A stretch of 64,000 bases of DNA from Paenibacillus sp. FSL K6-1096 (GCF_037977055.1 NZ_CP150274.1:6076001-6140000); one strand, 5' to 3'. Counted from the stretch's first letter, positions 33,879 to 42,114 are shown. The notes: a model not told the origin generated them from the letters alone. Numbers and translations: made by a program.

Positions 33879-34916
33879 TCAGCTGAACAAGCCGGCCCAG
33901 CTGCGGCTGATTGCCTTCTCATCCAGATTCAGTCCAATGCACACTACATACGGCTGGCCCGGATAGCTTGAAGCTTCCCAGGAGATGCGGTTGCCTGCGT
34001 ATTGCACCAGCTGTACGGAGTCCTGTCCGGCCAGCCGCACATGCCCTTTGGCCCGCAGCAGGCTGTAGCCCCATTGACGGAAAAATTGCTCCAGCTGCTC
34101 CTGCCGCAGACTGCCGCTGACAGCCAGGGGAACGGTTAATGTTACTGCTGTGACTTGGGAGTAAGAGCCGGCTGGCTCAGATTCGGGTTCCAGCTCATGC
34201 ACTGCGGTGGCGCTGCTGCTTGCGCTTGGGCTGACCCGCTTAAGCGCTGTGGCGCTGCTGCTGCCGGGGCCGCTGCGGCGAACGGAATTTCGTATGGCCC
34301 GGGCAGGAATACCGGCCAGCAGCGGGGCGAGATTAATCTGGCTGTAATGGGTGAATACCAGCTCTGCCTCCGAATGATGCCTGCCGGCCATTTTCTCAAT
34401 CTTCCATAAAGTCTCAGGCTCTACCAGATCGCTCTTGTTGACGATGATGAGGTCGGCAGTGGCGATCTGCTTGCGCAGCGTGCGGACCAGCTGCTTGTCG
34501 GATGAGAAGCGGCTGCTGTACTCCAGCGCATTCTCGGCATCCAGCACCGTAATGGTGTGATGCAGCACCAGGCGGTCCGCCAGAGGCGGCGACTGCAGCG
34601 TTGCGGCAATCTCATCCGGGTCAGCGACCCCGGTCAGCTCAATGCAGATCAGATCCGGGCGGCGCACCAGCAGCGCGGTCAGGCTGCGCGGCAGCTCATC
34701 CTTGCGGCTGCAGCAGATACAGCCGTCCAGCAGCTTCTCGACACTGGTGCCGGTCTGCTCCTGGAGGATATAGCCGTCCACATCCTTTTTTCCCAGCTCA
34801 TTCATGATGACACCGGGGCTCAGCCCTCTCCGCTTGCACTCCTTCAGCAGACTCAGCAGCAGAGTCGTTTTACCGCTCCCCAGGAATCCGCTCAGTATGA
34901 TCACAGGTATTCTCAT
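33879..34916 (-). CDS. CobW/ZNG1-type GTPase
   Basis: This 345-residue cytoplasmic metallochaperone GTPase has the P-loop GFLGSGKTTLL near residue 9, the metal-binding GCICC motif (LLDGCICCSRKDELP), a switch region ELTGVADPDEI and the NKSD base-recognition motif. The C-terminal CobW domain (GYSLLRAKGHVRLAG) is present after a low-complexity Ser/Ala linker of about 50 residues. It is the first gene of the minus-strand trio with the YcgR- and YcgQ-like proteins, and a second CobW gene lies divergently. The likely role is delivery of scarce zinc to client proteins. Confidence 0.88.
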   Translation of the reverse strand: MRIPVIILSGFLGSGKTTLLLSLLKECKRRGLSPGVIMNELGKKDVDGYILQEQTGTSVEKLLDGCICCSRKDELPRSLTALLVRRPDLICIELTGVADPDEIAATLQSPPLADRLVLHHTITVLDAENALEYSSRFSSDKQLVRTLRKQIATADLIIVNKSDLVEPETLWKIEKMAGRHHSEAELVFTHYSQINLAPLLAGIPARAIRNSVRRSGPGSSSATALKRVSPSASSSATAVHELEPESEPAGSYSQVTAVTLTVPLAVSGSLRQEQLEQFFRQWGYSLLRAKGHVRLAGQDSVQLVQYAGNRISWEASSYPGQPYVVCIGLNLDEKAISRSWAGLFS

Positions 34917-34973
34917 GGCTCACACTCCCGTTCCTTAAGTTCCGTCCCTTCAGGGGCGGTCAAGCCTTTAGTG

Positions 34974-35078
34974 CAAATATAAGAATTTATATGTTGCACA
35001 CGATAAATTATCCTTCTATTTCTCGCTGAAACGGTACCGTCCTTTATAAGGACTGCAAAGCCGTTTCCACTTGTTGTA
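34974..35078. repeat. Dispersed double-hairpin element, copy 2
   Basis: The core TTTCTCGCTGAAACGG, a GTCCTTTATAAGGAC stem and CCGTTTCCACTTGT match copy 1 closely. The left inverted repeat (AAATATAAG… ATCCTTCTATTT) is partly degraded. It lies in the divergent region between the CobW trio and the L33 gene. Confidence 0.75.
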
Positions 35079-35150
35079 TTTCCATCTATACGTAAGGCCT
35101 GCGCCGGAAAGAACCCCTGTCTAAGAGAGTTGAATAATTGAGATTTCCTG

Positions 35151-35205
35151 TTGACACGGGACAGGTGGAGCATGTAATATGTGTAAATCGTAATAATTAC
35201 GATTA
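35151..35205 (+). promoter_or_regulatory. Zur-controlled promoter of the L33 gene
   Basis: TTGACA and TAATAT are 18 bases apart. The 19-bp perfect palindrome AATCGTAATAATTACGATT (35186-35204) follows at once. This fits the Zur box of Bacillus, and repressor binding would block the start of transcription. It is also the only such site upstream of the divergent CobW trio. Confidence 0.85.
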
Positions 35206-35226
35206 GACGAAAGGAGTTGGCTTAGG

Positions 35227-35376
35227 ATGAGAGTCATCGTTACCTTGGCTTGTACGGAGACGGGCGACCGGAACTATACCACCACGAAGAACAAGCGGAC
35301 CACACCGGAACGGCTGGAGATGAGAAAATATTGCCCTCGCCTGAAGCGCGTCACCCTGCACCGCGAGACCCGTTAA
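35227..35376 (+). CDS. rpmG: Zinc-independent ribosomal protein L33 paralogue
   Basis: This 49-residue L33 has the family core NYTTTKNKRTTPERLEMRKY. Both zinc-binding CxxC pairs are broken: the first reads CTET and the second CPRL, so only two of four Cys remain. In Bacillus such Cys-minus L33 forms replace the zinc form when zinc is scarce and are repressed by Zur. AAAGGAG lies about ten bases before ATG. The next gene, a CobW GTPase, follows in the same direction and is probably co-regulated. Confidence 0.9.
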   Translation: MRVIVTLACTETGDRNYTTTKNKRTTPERLEMRKYCPRLKRVTLHRETR

Positions 35377-35433
35377 ACGGCCGGCTGGCCGGACTGGCTT
35401 GACGGTAACCAAATCTGTCTAAGGAGTATACCG

Positions 35434-36642
35434 ATGAACAAAATTCCTGTTACTGTACTGAGCGGCTACCTGGGTTCAGGCAAAACAACACTGCTCAATC
35501 ATATTCTGCATAACCGTGACGGCCTGAAGGTGGCCGTGATCGTCAATGATATGAGCGAAGTGAATGTGGATGCAAATCTGGTGAAATCCGGCAGCACGCT
35601 CTCGCGGACCGAGGAGAAGCTGGTGGAGATGTCGAACGGCTGCATCTGCTGCACGCTCCGGGATGATCTGCTGCGCGAGGTCCATCTTCTCGCTTCGGAA
35701 GGACGCTTCGATTACATTCTGATCGAGTCCTCCGGCATCAGCGAGCCGGTTCCGGTCGCCCAGACCTTCACGTATGCCAATCCCGAGCTGGATATTGACC
35801 TGACGGAGCTGGCCAGACTCGACACCATGGTTACGGTCGTGGATGCGAACCGTTTCTGGCATGATTTCGCTTCGGGAGACAGCCTGCTGGACCGCAATAT
35901 GACGGCGGGTGAAGGGGATTACCGGGATATCGTCGATCTGCTGATCGACCAGATTGAGACCTGCGATGTGCTGCTGCTGAACAAATGCGATCTGGTGGAG
36001 GAAGCGGAGCTGAACAAGCTGGAGGCAGTGCTGCGCCGGCTTCAGCCGCGTGCGAAGATCATCCGTACCGTGAATGCGCAGGTTGATCCTGCGGAGATTC
36101 TGAACACGGGCCGCTTCGACTTTGAGCAGACCAGCCAGTCCTCCGGTTGGATCGCTGAGCTGGGCAAGGAAGAGCATACACCCGAGACGGAGGAGTATGG
36201 CATTACCTCGTTCGTCTACCGGCGCAGAGCCCCGTTCCACCCGCAGCGGCTGAGCTTCTTCTTCAGCAACTGGCCTGCTGAGGTGGTCCGCGCCAAAGGC
36301 CTCGTCTGGCTGGCCGCACGCGGCGATCTGGCGGCGACGGTCAGCCAGGCAGGACCGTCGATCCAGTTCGGCCCCGCCGGCTACTGGCTGGCGACCCTGC
36401 CGGTGGAACAGCAGCAGGAGGTGCTGGCCACCGAGCCGGATGTGCTGGCGAAATGGGACGCGCAGTGGGGCGACCGGCTGAACGAGATAGTATTCATCGG
36501 GGTCAGCATGAACCGTGAGGATATCGAGGCCCGTCTGGACCTCTGCCTGCTGACCGACGCAGAGATGCAGCAGGACTGGAGCAGCTTCAACAATCCGCTG
36601 CCTTGGCCTGCGGAGGAGCTGCTTGCGGCAGCGCAGGAGTAG
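35434..36642 (+). CDS. CobW/YciC-type zinc GTPase
   Basis: This 402-residue protein has the P-loop GYLGSGKTTLLNH, the metal-binding GCICCTLRDDLL, switch region ESSGISEPVPVAQTF and NKCDL. The C-terminal CobW domain includes FVYRRRAPFHPQRLSFF and RAKGLVWLAARG. It resembles Bacillus YciC, a Zur-regulated metallochaperone. AAGGAG precedes ATG. It follows the L33 gene by 57 bases with no terminator seen between, so one Zur-controlled transcript is likely. After it comes repeat array D. Confidence 0.92.
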   Translation: MNKIPVTVLSGYLGSGKTTLLNHILHNRDGLKVAVIVNDMSEVNVDANLVKSGSTLSRTEEKLVEMSNGCICCTLRDDLLREVHLLASEGRFDYILIESSGISEPVPVAQTFTYANPELDIDLTELARLDTMVTVVDANRFWHDFASGDSLLDRNMTAGEGDYRDIVDLLIDQIETCDVLLLNKCDLVEEAELNKLEAVLRRLQPRAKIIRTVNAQVDPAEILNTGRFDFEQTSQSSGWIAELGKEEHTPETEEYGITSFVYRRRAPFHPQRLSFFFSNWPAEVVRAKGLVWLAARGDLAATVSQAGPSIQFGPAGYWLATLPVEQQQEVLATEPDVLAKWDAQWGDRLNEIVFIGVSMNREDIEARLDLCLLTDAEMQQDWSSFNNPLPWPAEELLAAAQE

Positions 36643-36734
36643 GCGGAAGCTGGTGCTGGGGAAATAGTGCAGTGTGTGGGGAGCCGGAATCATTGAGCTG
36701 ATTCCGGCTTCTCTGTGCTTACGGCATTGTGCGG

Positions 36735-37395
36735 GCGGAATGTAGTCGGAAAACCGATTACAATGCGCAGGCGCGGGGTGTGCGGGCTGAATGTAATCGG
36801 AAAACCGATTACAATGCGCAGGCGCGGGGTGTGCGGGCCGGATGTATGCGAAAAACCGAACACATTCGGCGCTGCGTGGGCATGAGGAGCAAATGTAATC
36901 GAAAAATCGAACACATTCGGCGCTGCGTGGGTACGAGGACCAGATGTATGCGAAAAACCGAACACATTCGGCGTTGCGTGGGTACGAGGAACAAATGTAT
37001 GTGAAAAACCGAACACATACGGCGCTGCGCGGGTACGAGGACCAAATGTATGTGGAAAACCGAACACATTAGGCGACGGCGGAGGTACATGGGCCGGATG
37101 TATGCGAAAAACCGAACACATTCGAGCGCTGCGTGGGTACGAGGGCCGGATGTATGCGAAAAACCGAACACATTCGGCGCTGCGCGGGCACGAGGGCCGG
37201 ATGTATGCGAAAAACCGAACACATTCGAGCGCTGCGTGGGTACGAGGGCCGGATGTATGCGAAAAACCGAACACATTGCGCCTAGTGTGGGCGCGCATGC
37301 GCAATGTAATCGAAAAACCGATCACATTGCGAGTAGCGGGGATGAGCGCGCTGGATGAGGGCACTGGAGCCGGAAGATTGCGGAATACCGAGCAC
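36735..37395. repeat. Array D, 51-52-bp period, thirteen cores
   Basis: Cores of the type GTATGCGAAAAACCGAACAC start near 36748, 36799, 36850, 36901, 36952, 37003, 37054, 37106, 37158, 37209, 37261, 37312 and, after a 70-bp step, 37382. Spacings are 51 or 52. The tail (CTGCGTGGGTACGAGG) is also conserved. Outer units vary more (GTAATCGGAAAACCGATTACA), while inner ones are nearly identical. The core is clearly related to array A. Intergenic, between the CobW gene and the znu promoter. Apparent proteins here are artefacts of the in-phase period. Confidence 0.9.
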
Positions 37396-37514
37396 AATGC
37401 GCAATAGTTGGTACGACGGCGTATGGTCTGGTGATTATTTAGCTTGCTGCCTTGAAATCAGGAGTATTGAGCAGCTGCAAATCGGTGCGATTACGATAAA
37501 TTTACGTTTACGGG

Positions 37515-37574
37515 TTTACAAATCGTAATTGTTACGATAAACTCAATGAAGTTAAATAGTAATTATTACGAATA
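37515..37574 (+). promoter_or_regulatory. znuCBA promoter with two Zur-type operators
   Basis: TTTACA and TAAACT are 17 bases apart (37515-37543). Within them lies AATCGTAATTGTTACGATA, and AATAGTAATTATTACGAAT follows at 37555-37573. Both are 9-1-9 inverted repeats of Zur type. A further half-site (GCGATTACGATAAA) lies near 37488. Confidence 0.8.
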
Positions 37575-37772
37575 GAAGGCGAGTTAATAGCTACTTAATA
37601 GCTACTTAATAGCAATTTGCTAACAAGTCACTAATAATTAACTAACTAGTAACTGACAAGCCAACAACAAGTCAACAACAAGCCAACAAGCGACTACCAA
37701 GTCATTAACAATCAACAGACACTCTAGCTCATTCACCCTGCTACAGTGTCAGGAAGGGAGGGACGATGCCAT
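37575..37772 (+). other. Long A/C-rich untranslated leader of znuC
   Basis: About 200 bases before znuC contain short direct repeats (TTAATAGCTAC three times, then ACAAGTC/ACAAGCC several times) and very few G residues. No open frame with a ribosome-binding site and no strong hairpin is seen. The composition suggests an unstructured mRNA leader. Confidence 0.5.
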
Positions 37773-38480
37773 ATGATTCTGTCCTCGATGCGGGATGTGG
37801 TGTTCGGCTACGGGAACGAGCCGGTGATCAGCGGCTTGTCGCTGGATATTGAAGCCGGGCAATTCATCGGCATAACCGGTCCGAACGGAGCAGCAAAGAC
37901 TACGCTGCTCAAGCTGATGCTGGGCCTGCTGAAGCCATGGAGCGGAACGGTCACCCTGAACCGGGGGATGGATGGAGCAGGGCGGCCTGTGATCGGTTAT
38001 GTGCCGCAGCAGGTGGCCTCCTTCAATGCCGGGTTTCCCAGCAAGGTAATTGAGCTGGTCCGCTCCGGCTGTTATGCCAGGCTCGGGCTGTTCGGCCGGT
38101 TCTCGAAGCAGCAGGAGGCGCTGGTTGAGCGCAGCCTGCGGCAGGTAGAGATGTGGGAGTACCGCAATTCCCGGATCGGAGAGCTGTCCGGCGGGCAGAA
38201 GCAGCGGATCTGCATTGCCCGGGCGCTGGCCCAGCAGCCGCAGGTGCTGGTGCTGGATGAGCCGGTGACGGGGATGGATGCTGCCAGCCGCAGCGGCTTC
38301 TATCAGCTGATGCGCCATGATGTTACCAGCCATGGCCGGACGGTCATTATGGTTACCCATAACCTTGGAGAGACAAGTTCCTATCTGGATACAGTGATCA
38401 GCCTGGAACGCAAAGAGCAGGAGGGCTGGACATGCTTGGTTACGAATTCATGCAGCGTGCATTTTGGGCAGGAGGCCTGA
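37773..38480 (+). CDS. znuC: Zinc ABC transporter ATP-binding protein
   Basis: This ATPase of 235 residues energises zinc import. It has the signature LSGGQKQRICIAR, Walker B VLVLDEPVTGMD and a switch His in VTHNLGE. The Walker A reads GPNGAAKTT, with Ala in place of the usual second Gly. A Ser at this place is, as I recall, found in Bacillus AdcC, so this may be a family trait. ATG at 37773 follows GGGAGG at about eleven bases. Upstream GTG and ATG codons are out of frame or lack a site. It overlaps znuB by 49 bases. Confidence 0.92.
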   Translation: MILSSMRDVVFGYGNEPVISGLSLDIEAGQFIGITGPNGAAKTTLLKLMLGLLKPWSGTVTLNRGMDGAGRPVIGYVPQQVASFNAGFPSKVIELVRSGCYARLGLFGRFSKQQEALVERSLRQVEMWEYRNSRIGELSGGQKQRICIARALAQQPQVLVLDEPVTGMDAASRSGFYQLMRHDVTSHGRTVIMVTHNLGETSSYLDTVISLERKEQEGWTCLVTNSCSVHFGQEA

Positions 38481-39265
38481 TCGGCCTCATTGGCCCGTTG
38501 CTTGGCGTGTACCTGATGCTCCGCAGGCAGGTGCTGATGGCAGATACGCTATCGCATGTATCGCTTGCCGGAGTTGCACTGGGCTCCGTGCTGCACTGGA
38601 ATCCGGCGCTCAGCGGCTTTGCCGTGGCTATAGCCGGCGGCCTTGTCATTGAGCAGCTGCGCCGCTCTTACCGTACATACAGCGAGCTGCCCGTAGCGAT
38701 CATTATGACCTCGGGCCTGGCGCTGGCTGTCGTGCTGATGAGCCTGAAGCAGAATCTGGCGAAGAGCTTCAGCTCCTATCTGTTCGGCTCTATCGTTGCG
38801 GTCAGCGATACACAGCTTAAGCTGATTGCAGCGGTGGCCGCCGCCGGCCTGCTCTATTTCATCATCCTGCGCCGCCCGCTGTACAGCCTGACCTTCGACG
38901 AAGAGACGGCAACCATCGGCGGCGTCCGCACCGGTCTGCTGTCCTTCTCATTCGCGGTGCTGACCGGCATGACCGTTGCGGCAGCCATGCCGGTGGTCGG
39001 CGTGCTGCTCGTGTCCGCTCTGATCGTCCTGCCGGCCTCCATTGCCCTGCGGATCGCTTCAGGCTTCACAGCAGCGATTCTTATCGCGATCGGCACGGGT
39101 CTTACCGGTGTGTATGCCGGACTGACGGCTTCCTACTATATTAATACGCCTCCCGGGGGCACCATTGCCCTGATTCTGCTGGTGTTCCTGCTGACCGTTA
39201 TGGCATTGCAGAAGATGGTCAGACGAAGAAGCCGCCGTAAGCTTCACCATTCCCAAACTATATAA
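38432..39265 (+). CDS. znuB: Zinc ABC transporter permease
   Basis: This 277-residue ABC-3 family permease has about eight hydrophobic segments. Conserved stretches include GPLLGVYLMLRRQVLMADTLSHVSLAGVALG near the N-terminus and MPVVGVLLVSALIVLPASIAL near residue 190. AGGAGGG lies about six bases before ATG, which is inside the znuC gene. It forms the membrane channel with ZnuC as motor and ZnuA as binding protein. Zur operators upstream of znuC should control it. Confidence 0.93.
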   Translation: MLGYEFMQRAFWAGGLIGLIGPLLGVYLMLRRQVLMADTLSHVSLAGVALGSVLHWNPALSGFAVAIAGGLVIEQLRRSYRTYSELPVAIIMTSGLALAVVLMSLKQNLAKSFSSYLFGSIVAVSDTQLKLIAAVAAAGLLYFIILRRPLYSLTFDEETATIGGVRTGLLSFSFAVLTGMTVAAAMPVVGVLLVSALIVLPASIALRIASGFTAAILIAIGTGLTGVYAGLTASYYINTPPGGTIALILLVFLLTVMALQKMVRRRSRRKLHHSQTI

Positions 39266-39286
39266 GAAAAGAGGTCAACACATCCC

Positions 39287-40450
39287 ATGTCTATGTTGAA
39301 ATCAGTACACCGCTCCAGAAACGGATTCAGAATCCGCCATCTGGCCGCTGTATCCCTGACGTCCATCCTGATTCTCGCCGGCTGCGGAAGCAATAACACG
39401 GCGGGCAATGCGGCATCTGCCGGCAGCCCCGAGGCCACTCCTTCTATTGCTCCTTCCGCTGCTGCTTCTGAAGCGCCGGGGAACCGCTTGAATATTAAAG
39501 TCAGCTTCTACCCGATGTATGAATTCACCAAGAATATTACCGGAGATCTTGCTGATGTGGAGGTTCTGGTCCCGGCCGGGGTCGAGCCGCATGACTGGGA
39601 GCCGACCGCGAAGGATATGGCCGATATTTCGGATGCCGATGTGCTGGTCTATAACGGTGCAGGAATGGAGGGCTGGGCACAGCAGGTCATTGACGCCGCA
39701 GCCGGGAGCAGCCTGCTTGCCATTGAAGCCAGCAAAGGGCTGGAGATCGTGGAGGGCGCCGAAGAGGAGCATGAGCATAATGAAGACCACGATTATGACC
39801 ATGACCATGACCATGATCAGGCTGCCGCTGATACTGCCGACCACGACCACGATCATGCGGATGGCGAATCCGCTGCCGGAGAAGCAGAACATGATCATGA
39901 CCACGAACACAGCCATGACCACGGCGGTCTGGACCCGCATGTCTGGCTGGACCCGGTCATGGCCATCGGAGAGGTCCGCACGATTGAAGCGGCGCTCTCC
40001 AAGGCATCCCCGGAGAATGCCGCAGCCTTCAAGGCGAACAGTGAAGCTTATATCGCCAAGCTGGAGCAGCTCGACCAGGAGTTCAGAGACGGGCTGAAGG
40101 ACACGAAGCGCAAGGATTTCATTACTCAGCATGCCGCCTTTGGTTATCTGGCCCGGCAATACGGCTTAACACAGGTGCCGATCGCCGGATTATCACCCGA
40201 GCAGGAGCCTTCCGCAGCCCAGATGGCCGATATCGTGGAGTTCGCCAAGGCGAATAAGGTGACCACGATCTTTTTTGAGACACTGGTATCCTCCAAGGTA
40301 GCCGATGCTATTGCCCAGGAAATAGGCGCGAAGACGGCTGTGCTGAATCCGATTGAAGGGCTGACGGATGAGGACGTTAAGAATAATCTGGATTACCTGG
40401 GTCTCATGCGCCAGAATCTGGCCGCGCTGACCCAGGCGCTGAACGAATAG
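39287..40450 (+). CDS. znuA: Zinc ABC transporter substrate-binding lipoprotein
   Basis: This 387-residue cluster A-I metal-binding protein is anchored through lipobox LILAGC. After a Ser/Ala/Pro linker the binding fold starts at VSFYPMYEFTKNI. Likely zinc ligands are H in GVEPHDWEPT, H in GGLDPHVWLDP and H in FITQHAAFGYLA, with D/E near the end. Between the first two lies a His/Asp-rich loop of about 60 residues (repeats of DHDHDH type), as known for ZnuA and thought to capture zinc. It follows znuB by 21 bases. Confidence 0.94.
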   Translation: MSMLKSVHRSRNGFRIRHLAAVSLTSILILAGCGSNNTAGNAASAGSPEATPSIAPSAAASEAPGNRLNIKVSFYPMYEFTKNITGDLADVEVLVPAGVEPHDWEPTAKDMADISDADVLVYNGAGMEGWAQQVIDAAAGSSLLAIEASKGLEIVEGAEEEHEHNEDHDYDHDHDHDQAAADTADHDHDHADGESAAGEAEHDHDHEHSHDHGGLDPHVWLDPVMAIGEVRTIEAALSKASPENAAAFKANSEAYIAKLEQLDQEFRDGLKDTKRKDFITQHAAFGYLARQYGLTQVPIAGLSPEQEPSAAQMADIVEFAKANKVTTIFFETLVSSKVADAIAQEIGAKTAVLNPIEGLTDEDVKNNLDYLGLMRQNLAALTQALNE

Positions 40451-40472
40451 GAAGGGAGGTCGGATTCAGACC

Positions 40473-40742
40473 ATGGCTAAGAAATCGAAGGTTATCAAGG
40501 AATTGAAGCGGCAGGAGCTGGTAGCCAAATACGCCGCGAAACGCAGAGAGCTGAAGGCAGCGGGGGATTGGATGGCCTTGCAAAAGCTGCCGCGCGACTC
40601 CTCGCCTGCCCGGCTGCACAACAGATGCAGCGTAACCGGCCGGCCACGCGGATATCTGGGCAAATTCAAGATATCCCGGATCGTCTTCCGCGAGCTGGCG
40701 CATAAGGGCCAAATTCCCGGAGTTACCAAGTCAAGCTGGTAG
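40473..40742 (+). CDS. rpsN: Alternative (zinc-independent) ribosomal protein S14
   Basis: This 89-residue S14 is the long form without the CxxC-CxxC zinc ribbon; only one Cys is present, in HNRCSVTGRPRGYLGKF. The N-terminus MAKKSKVIKELKRQELV and C-terminal ISRIVFRELAHKGQIPGVTKSSW are typical. Such forms replace zinc-binding S14 under zinc limitation in Bacillus and are under Zur. It lies 22 bases after znuA, so it belongs to the znu transcript. A terminator follows. Confidence 0.93.
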   Translation: MAKKSKVIKELKRQELVAKYAAKRRELKAAGDWMALQKLPRDSSPARLHNRCSVTGRPRGYLGKFKISRIVFRELAHKGQIPGVTKSSW

Positions 40743-40774
40743 GCCTGGAAATCATTTCATAGCTCCGCTAATGG

Positions 40775-40822
40775 CAGGCGGCTGGTTCTCTGTGATACAG
40801 GGATCAGCCGCCTGTTTGTGTT
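40775..40822 (+). terminator. Terminator of the znu-rpsN operon
   Basis: CAGGCGGCTG pairs with CAGCCGCCTG across a 20-base loop, followed by TTTGTGTT. Confidence 0.75.
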
Positions 40823-40897
40823 AATCGCTTCTGTCGGAACCGCAGAATTGGGTTATAATAGAAGCAGAACATCTGTCTGCTGGAGGAGGCGTATTTC

Positions 40898-41317
40898 ATG
40901 AGTTATACGGATACATTCATACGGGTGTCCGAAGATTGTCCGTCTGAGACAGGCATAGTTCCGGTATCCGGCCGGACACTTCCGCCCGCCCATGTCATTC
41001 AGTACCATTTGCTGGCTGAATCACCTTACCGGTATACCCATGAGGAGCTGCTGTACGAAGTCCATGTACGCCACAAAGCGATTCCCGAAGAGGAGCGTGA
41101 AACGCGCCGGGAGGAGCTATATACTGAGCTGTTCTCCAAAAAACATCCGTGCCTGCGCGCCTCCATGCTGCCCAAGAAATTCGGCTGGGGGCTTCATTAT
41201 AATGCAGAAGGCAAGATTGCCCTGTATGCCAGGGAATCTCCGGAGTATGATTATTACACCTCCAGTGACGAAGCAGGCGTGAAGCTGCTGAATGCGATGC
41301 GCAATAAGCGGGGCTGA
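40898..41317 (+). CDS. DUF6157-family protein
   Basis: This 139-residue cytoplasmic protein has the conserved opening MSYTDTFIRVSEDCP and later ASMLPKKFGWGLHYNAEGKIALY, which match the uncharacterised DUF6157 family. No catalytic motif is known to me. GGAGGAGG lies about nine bases before ATG. A TATAAT about 45 bases upstream may be its -10 element, but no good -35 is seen. A methyltransferase gene follows in the same direction after 41 bases. Confidence 0.8.
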   Translation: MSYTDTFIRVSEDCPSETGIVPVSGRTLPPAHVIQYHLLAESPYRYTHEELLYEVHVRHKAIPEEERETRREELYTELFSKKHPCLRASMLPKKFGWGLHYNAEGKIALYARESPEYDYYTSSDEAGVKLLNAMRNKRG

Positions 41318-41358
41318 TCAATAAGAACACAATTTCGGACACAGAAAGAAGGAACAGC

Positions 41359-41985
41359 ATGACAGAGTATTGGGATCACAGGTTTGCCGGGGAAGGGATG
41401 ATCTGGGGGAGCGGGCCGAGCCCGTCAGCGGAATGGGCGAAGGAGCGGTTTCGCAGGGCAGGGGTGTCTACGGTGCTGGTTCCCGGGGCCGGTTATGGAC
41501 GGAATACCAAAGCTTTTGCCACTGAATTTACAGTTTACGGCATAGAATTAAGTGAAGCGGCACTGGAGCTGGCGAGGGAATGGGACCCGGCTACGACCTT
41601 TATTGCAGGATCGGCGCTGGAGCCGCAGCTTACAGCTCCGGTGGATGCGGTCTATTGCTATGATGTGCTGCATTTATTCCTGGCGGAGGACCGCCGCAGG
41701 CTGATTGAGGCAAGTCTTGCTCAGGTCCGGCAGGGAGGGCTGCTCTACTTCACCAGCTTCTCTGATGAGGACCCCAACTATGGCTGCGGAACGGAGCTGG
41801 AGCCGGGAACCTATGAGTATAAGAAGGATAAATACGCGCACTTCTTCAGTGAGGCCGGACTCAGGTCGGAATTCGCCGGAACGGAGATTCTGGAGACAGG
41901 TACGTTTACTGAGATTTTACATAGCCCGCAGGGCGGCACGCATGAATACATACTAAGAACGATTCTCGCACGCAAACAAGTGTAA
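41359..41985 (+). CDS. Class I SAM-dependent methyltransferase (TehB/thiopurine-like)
   Basis: This 208-residue enzyme has the SAM-binding motif I as TVLVPGAGYGRNTKAFA, then the acidic end of strand 2 (YGIELSEAALELA) and motif IV region VDAVYCYDVLHLFL. These are features of small-molecule methyltransferases. AAGAAGGA lies before ATG. The last codons merge into a dispersed double-hairpin element, which supplies part of the CAAGTG-TAA end, so the original C-terminus may have been altered by the insertion. The substrate is unknown. Confidence 0.85.
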   Translation: MTEYWDHRFAGEGMIWGSGPSPSAEWAKERFRRAGVSTVLVPGAGYGRNTKAFATEFTVYGIELSEAALELAREWDPATTFIAGSALEPQLTAPVDAVYCYDVLHLFLAEDRRRLIEASLAQVRQGGLLYFTSFSDEDPNYGCGTELEPGTYEYKKDKYAHFFSEAGLRSEFAGTEILETGTFTEILHSPQGGTHEYILRTILARKQV

Positions 41986-42052
41986 ACGGCCGTCCTTTTA
42001 AAGGAGGGTTCCGTTTCAGCGAGAAATAGAAGGATAAACCGCCCTCCAGCAG
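41978..42052. repeat. Dispersed double-hairpin element, copy 3 (reversed, shorter)
   Basis: Read on the minus strand it contains ATCCTTCTATTTCTCGCTG, AAACGG, a CTCCTTT/AAAAGGACGG stem and CCGTTT, matching copies 1 and 2. The left inverted-repeat arm is absent. It overlaps the last codons of the methyltransferase gene. Confidence 0.7.
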
Positions 42053-42114
42053 ACGCCAAAAGGCCCTTCTCCGGGGGAAGGACCTTGCTTCGTTGATGGC
42101 CTGCATAGACTGAG

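Noticed and set aside
36690..37397. Minus-strand open frame of over 200 codons, and plus-strand frames in array D
   Set aside because: Same artefact of an in-phase repeat. Codon use is unlike that of the neighbouring genes.
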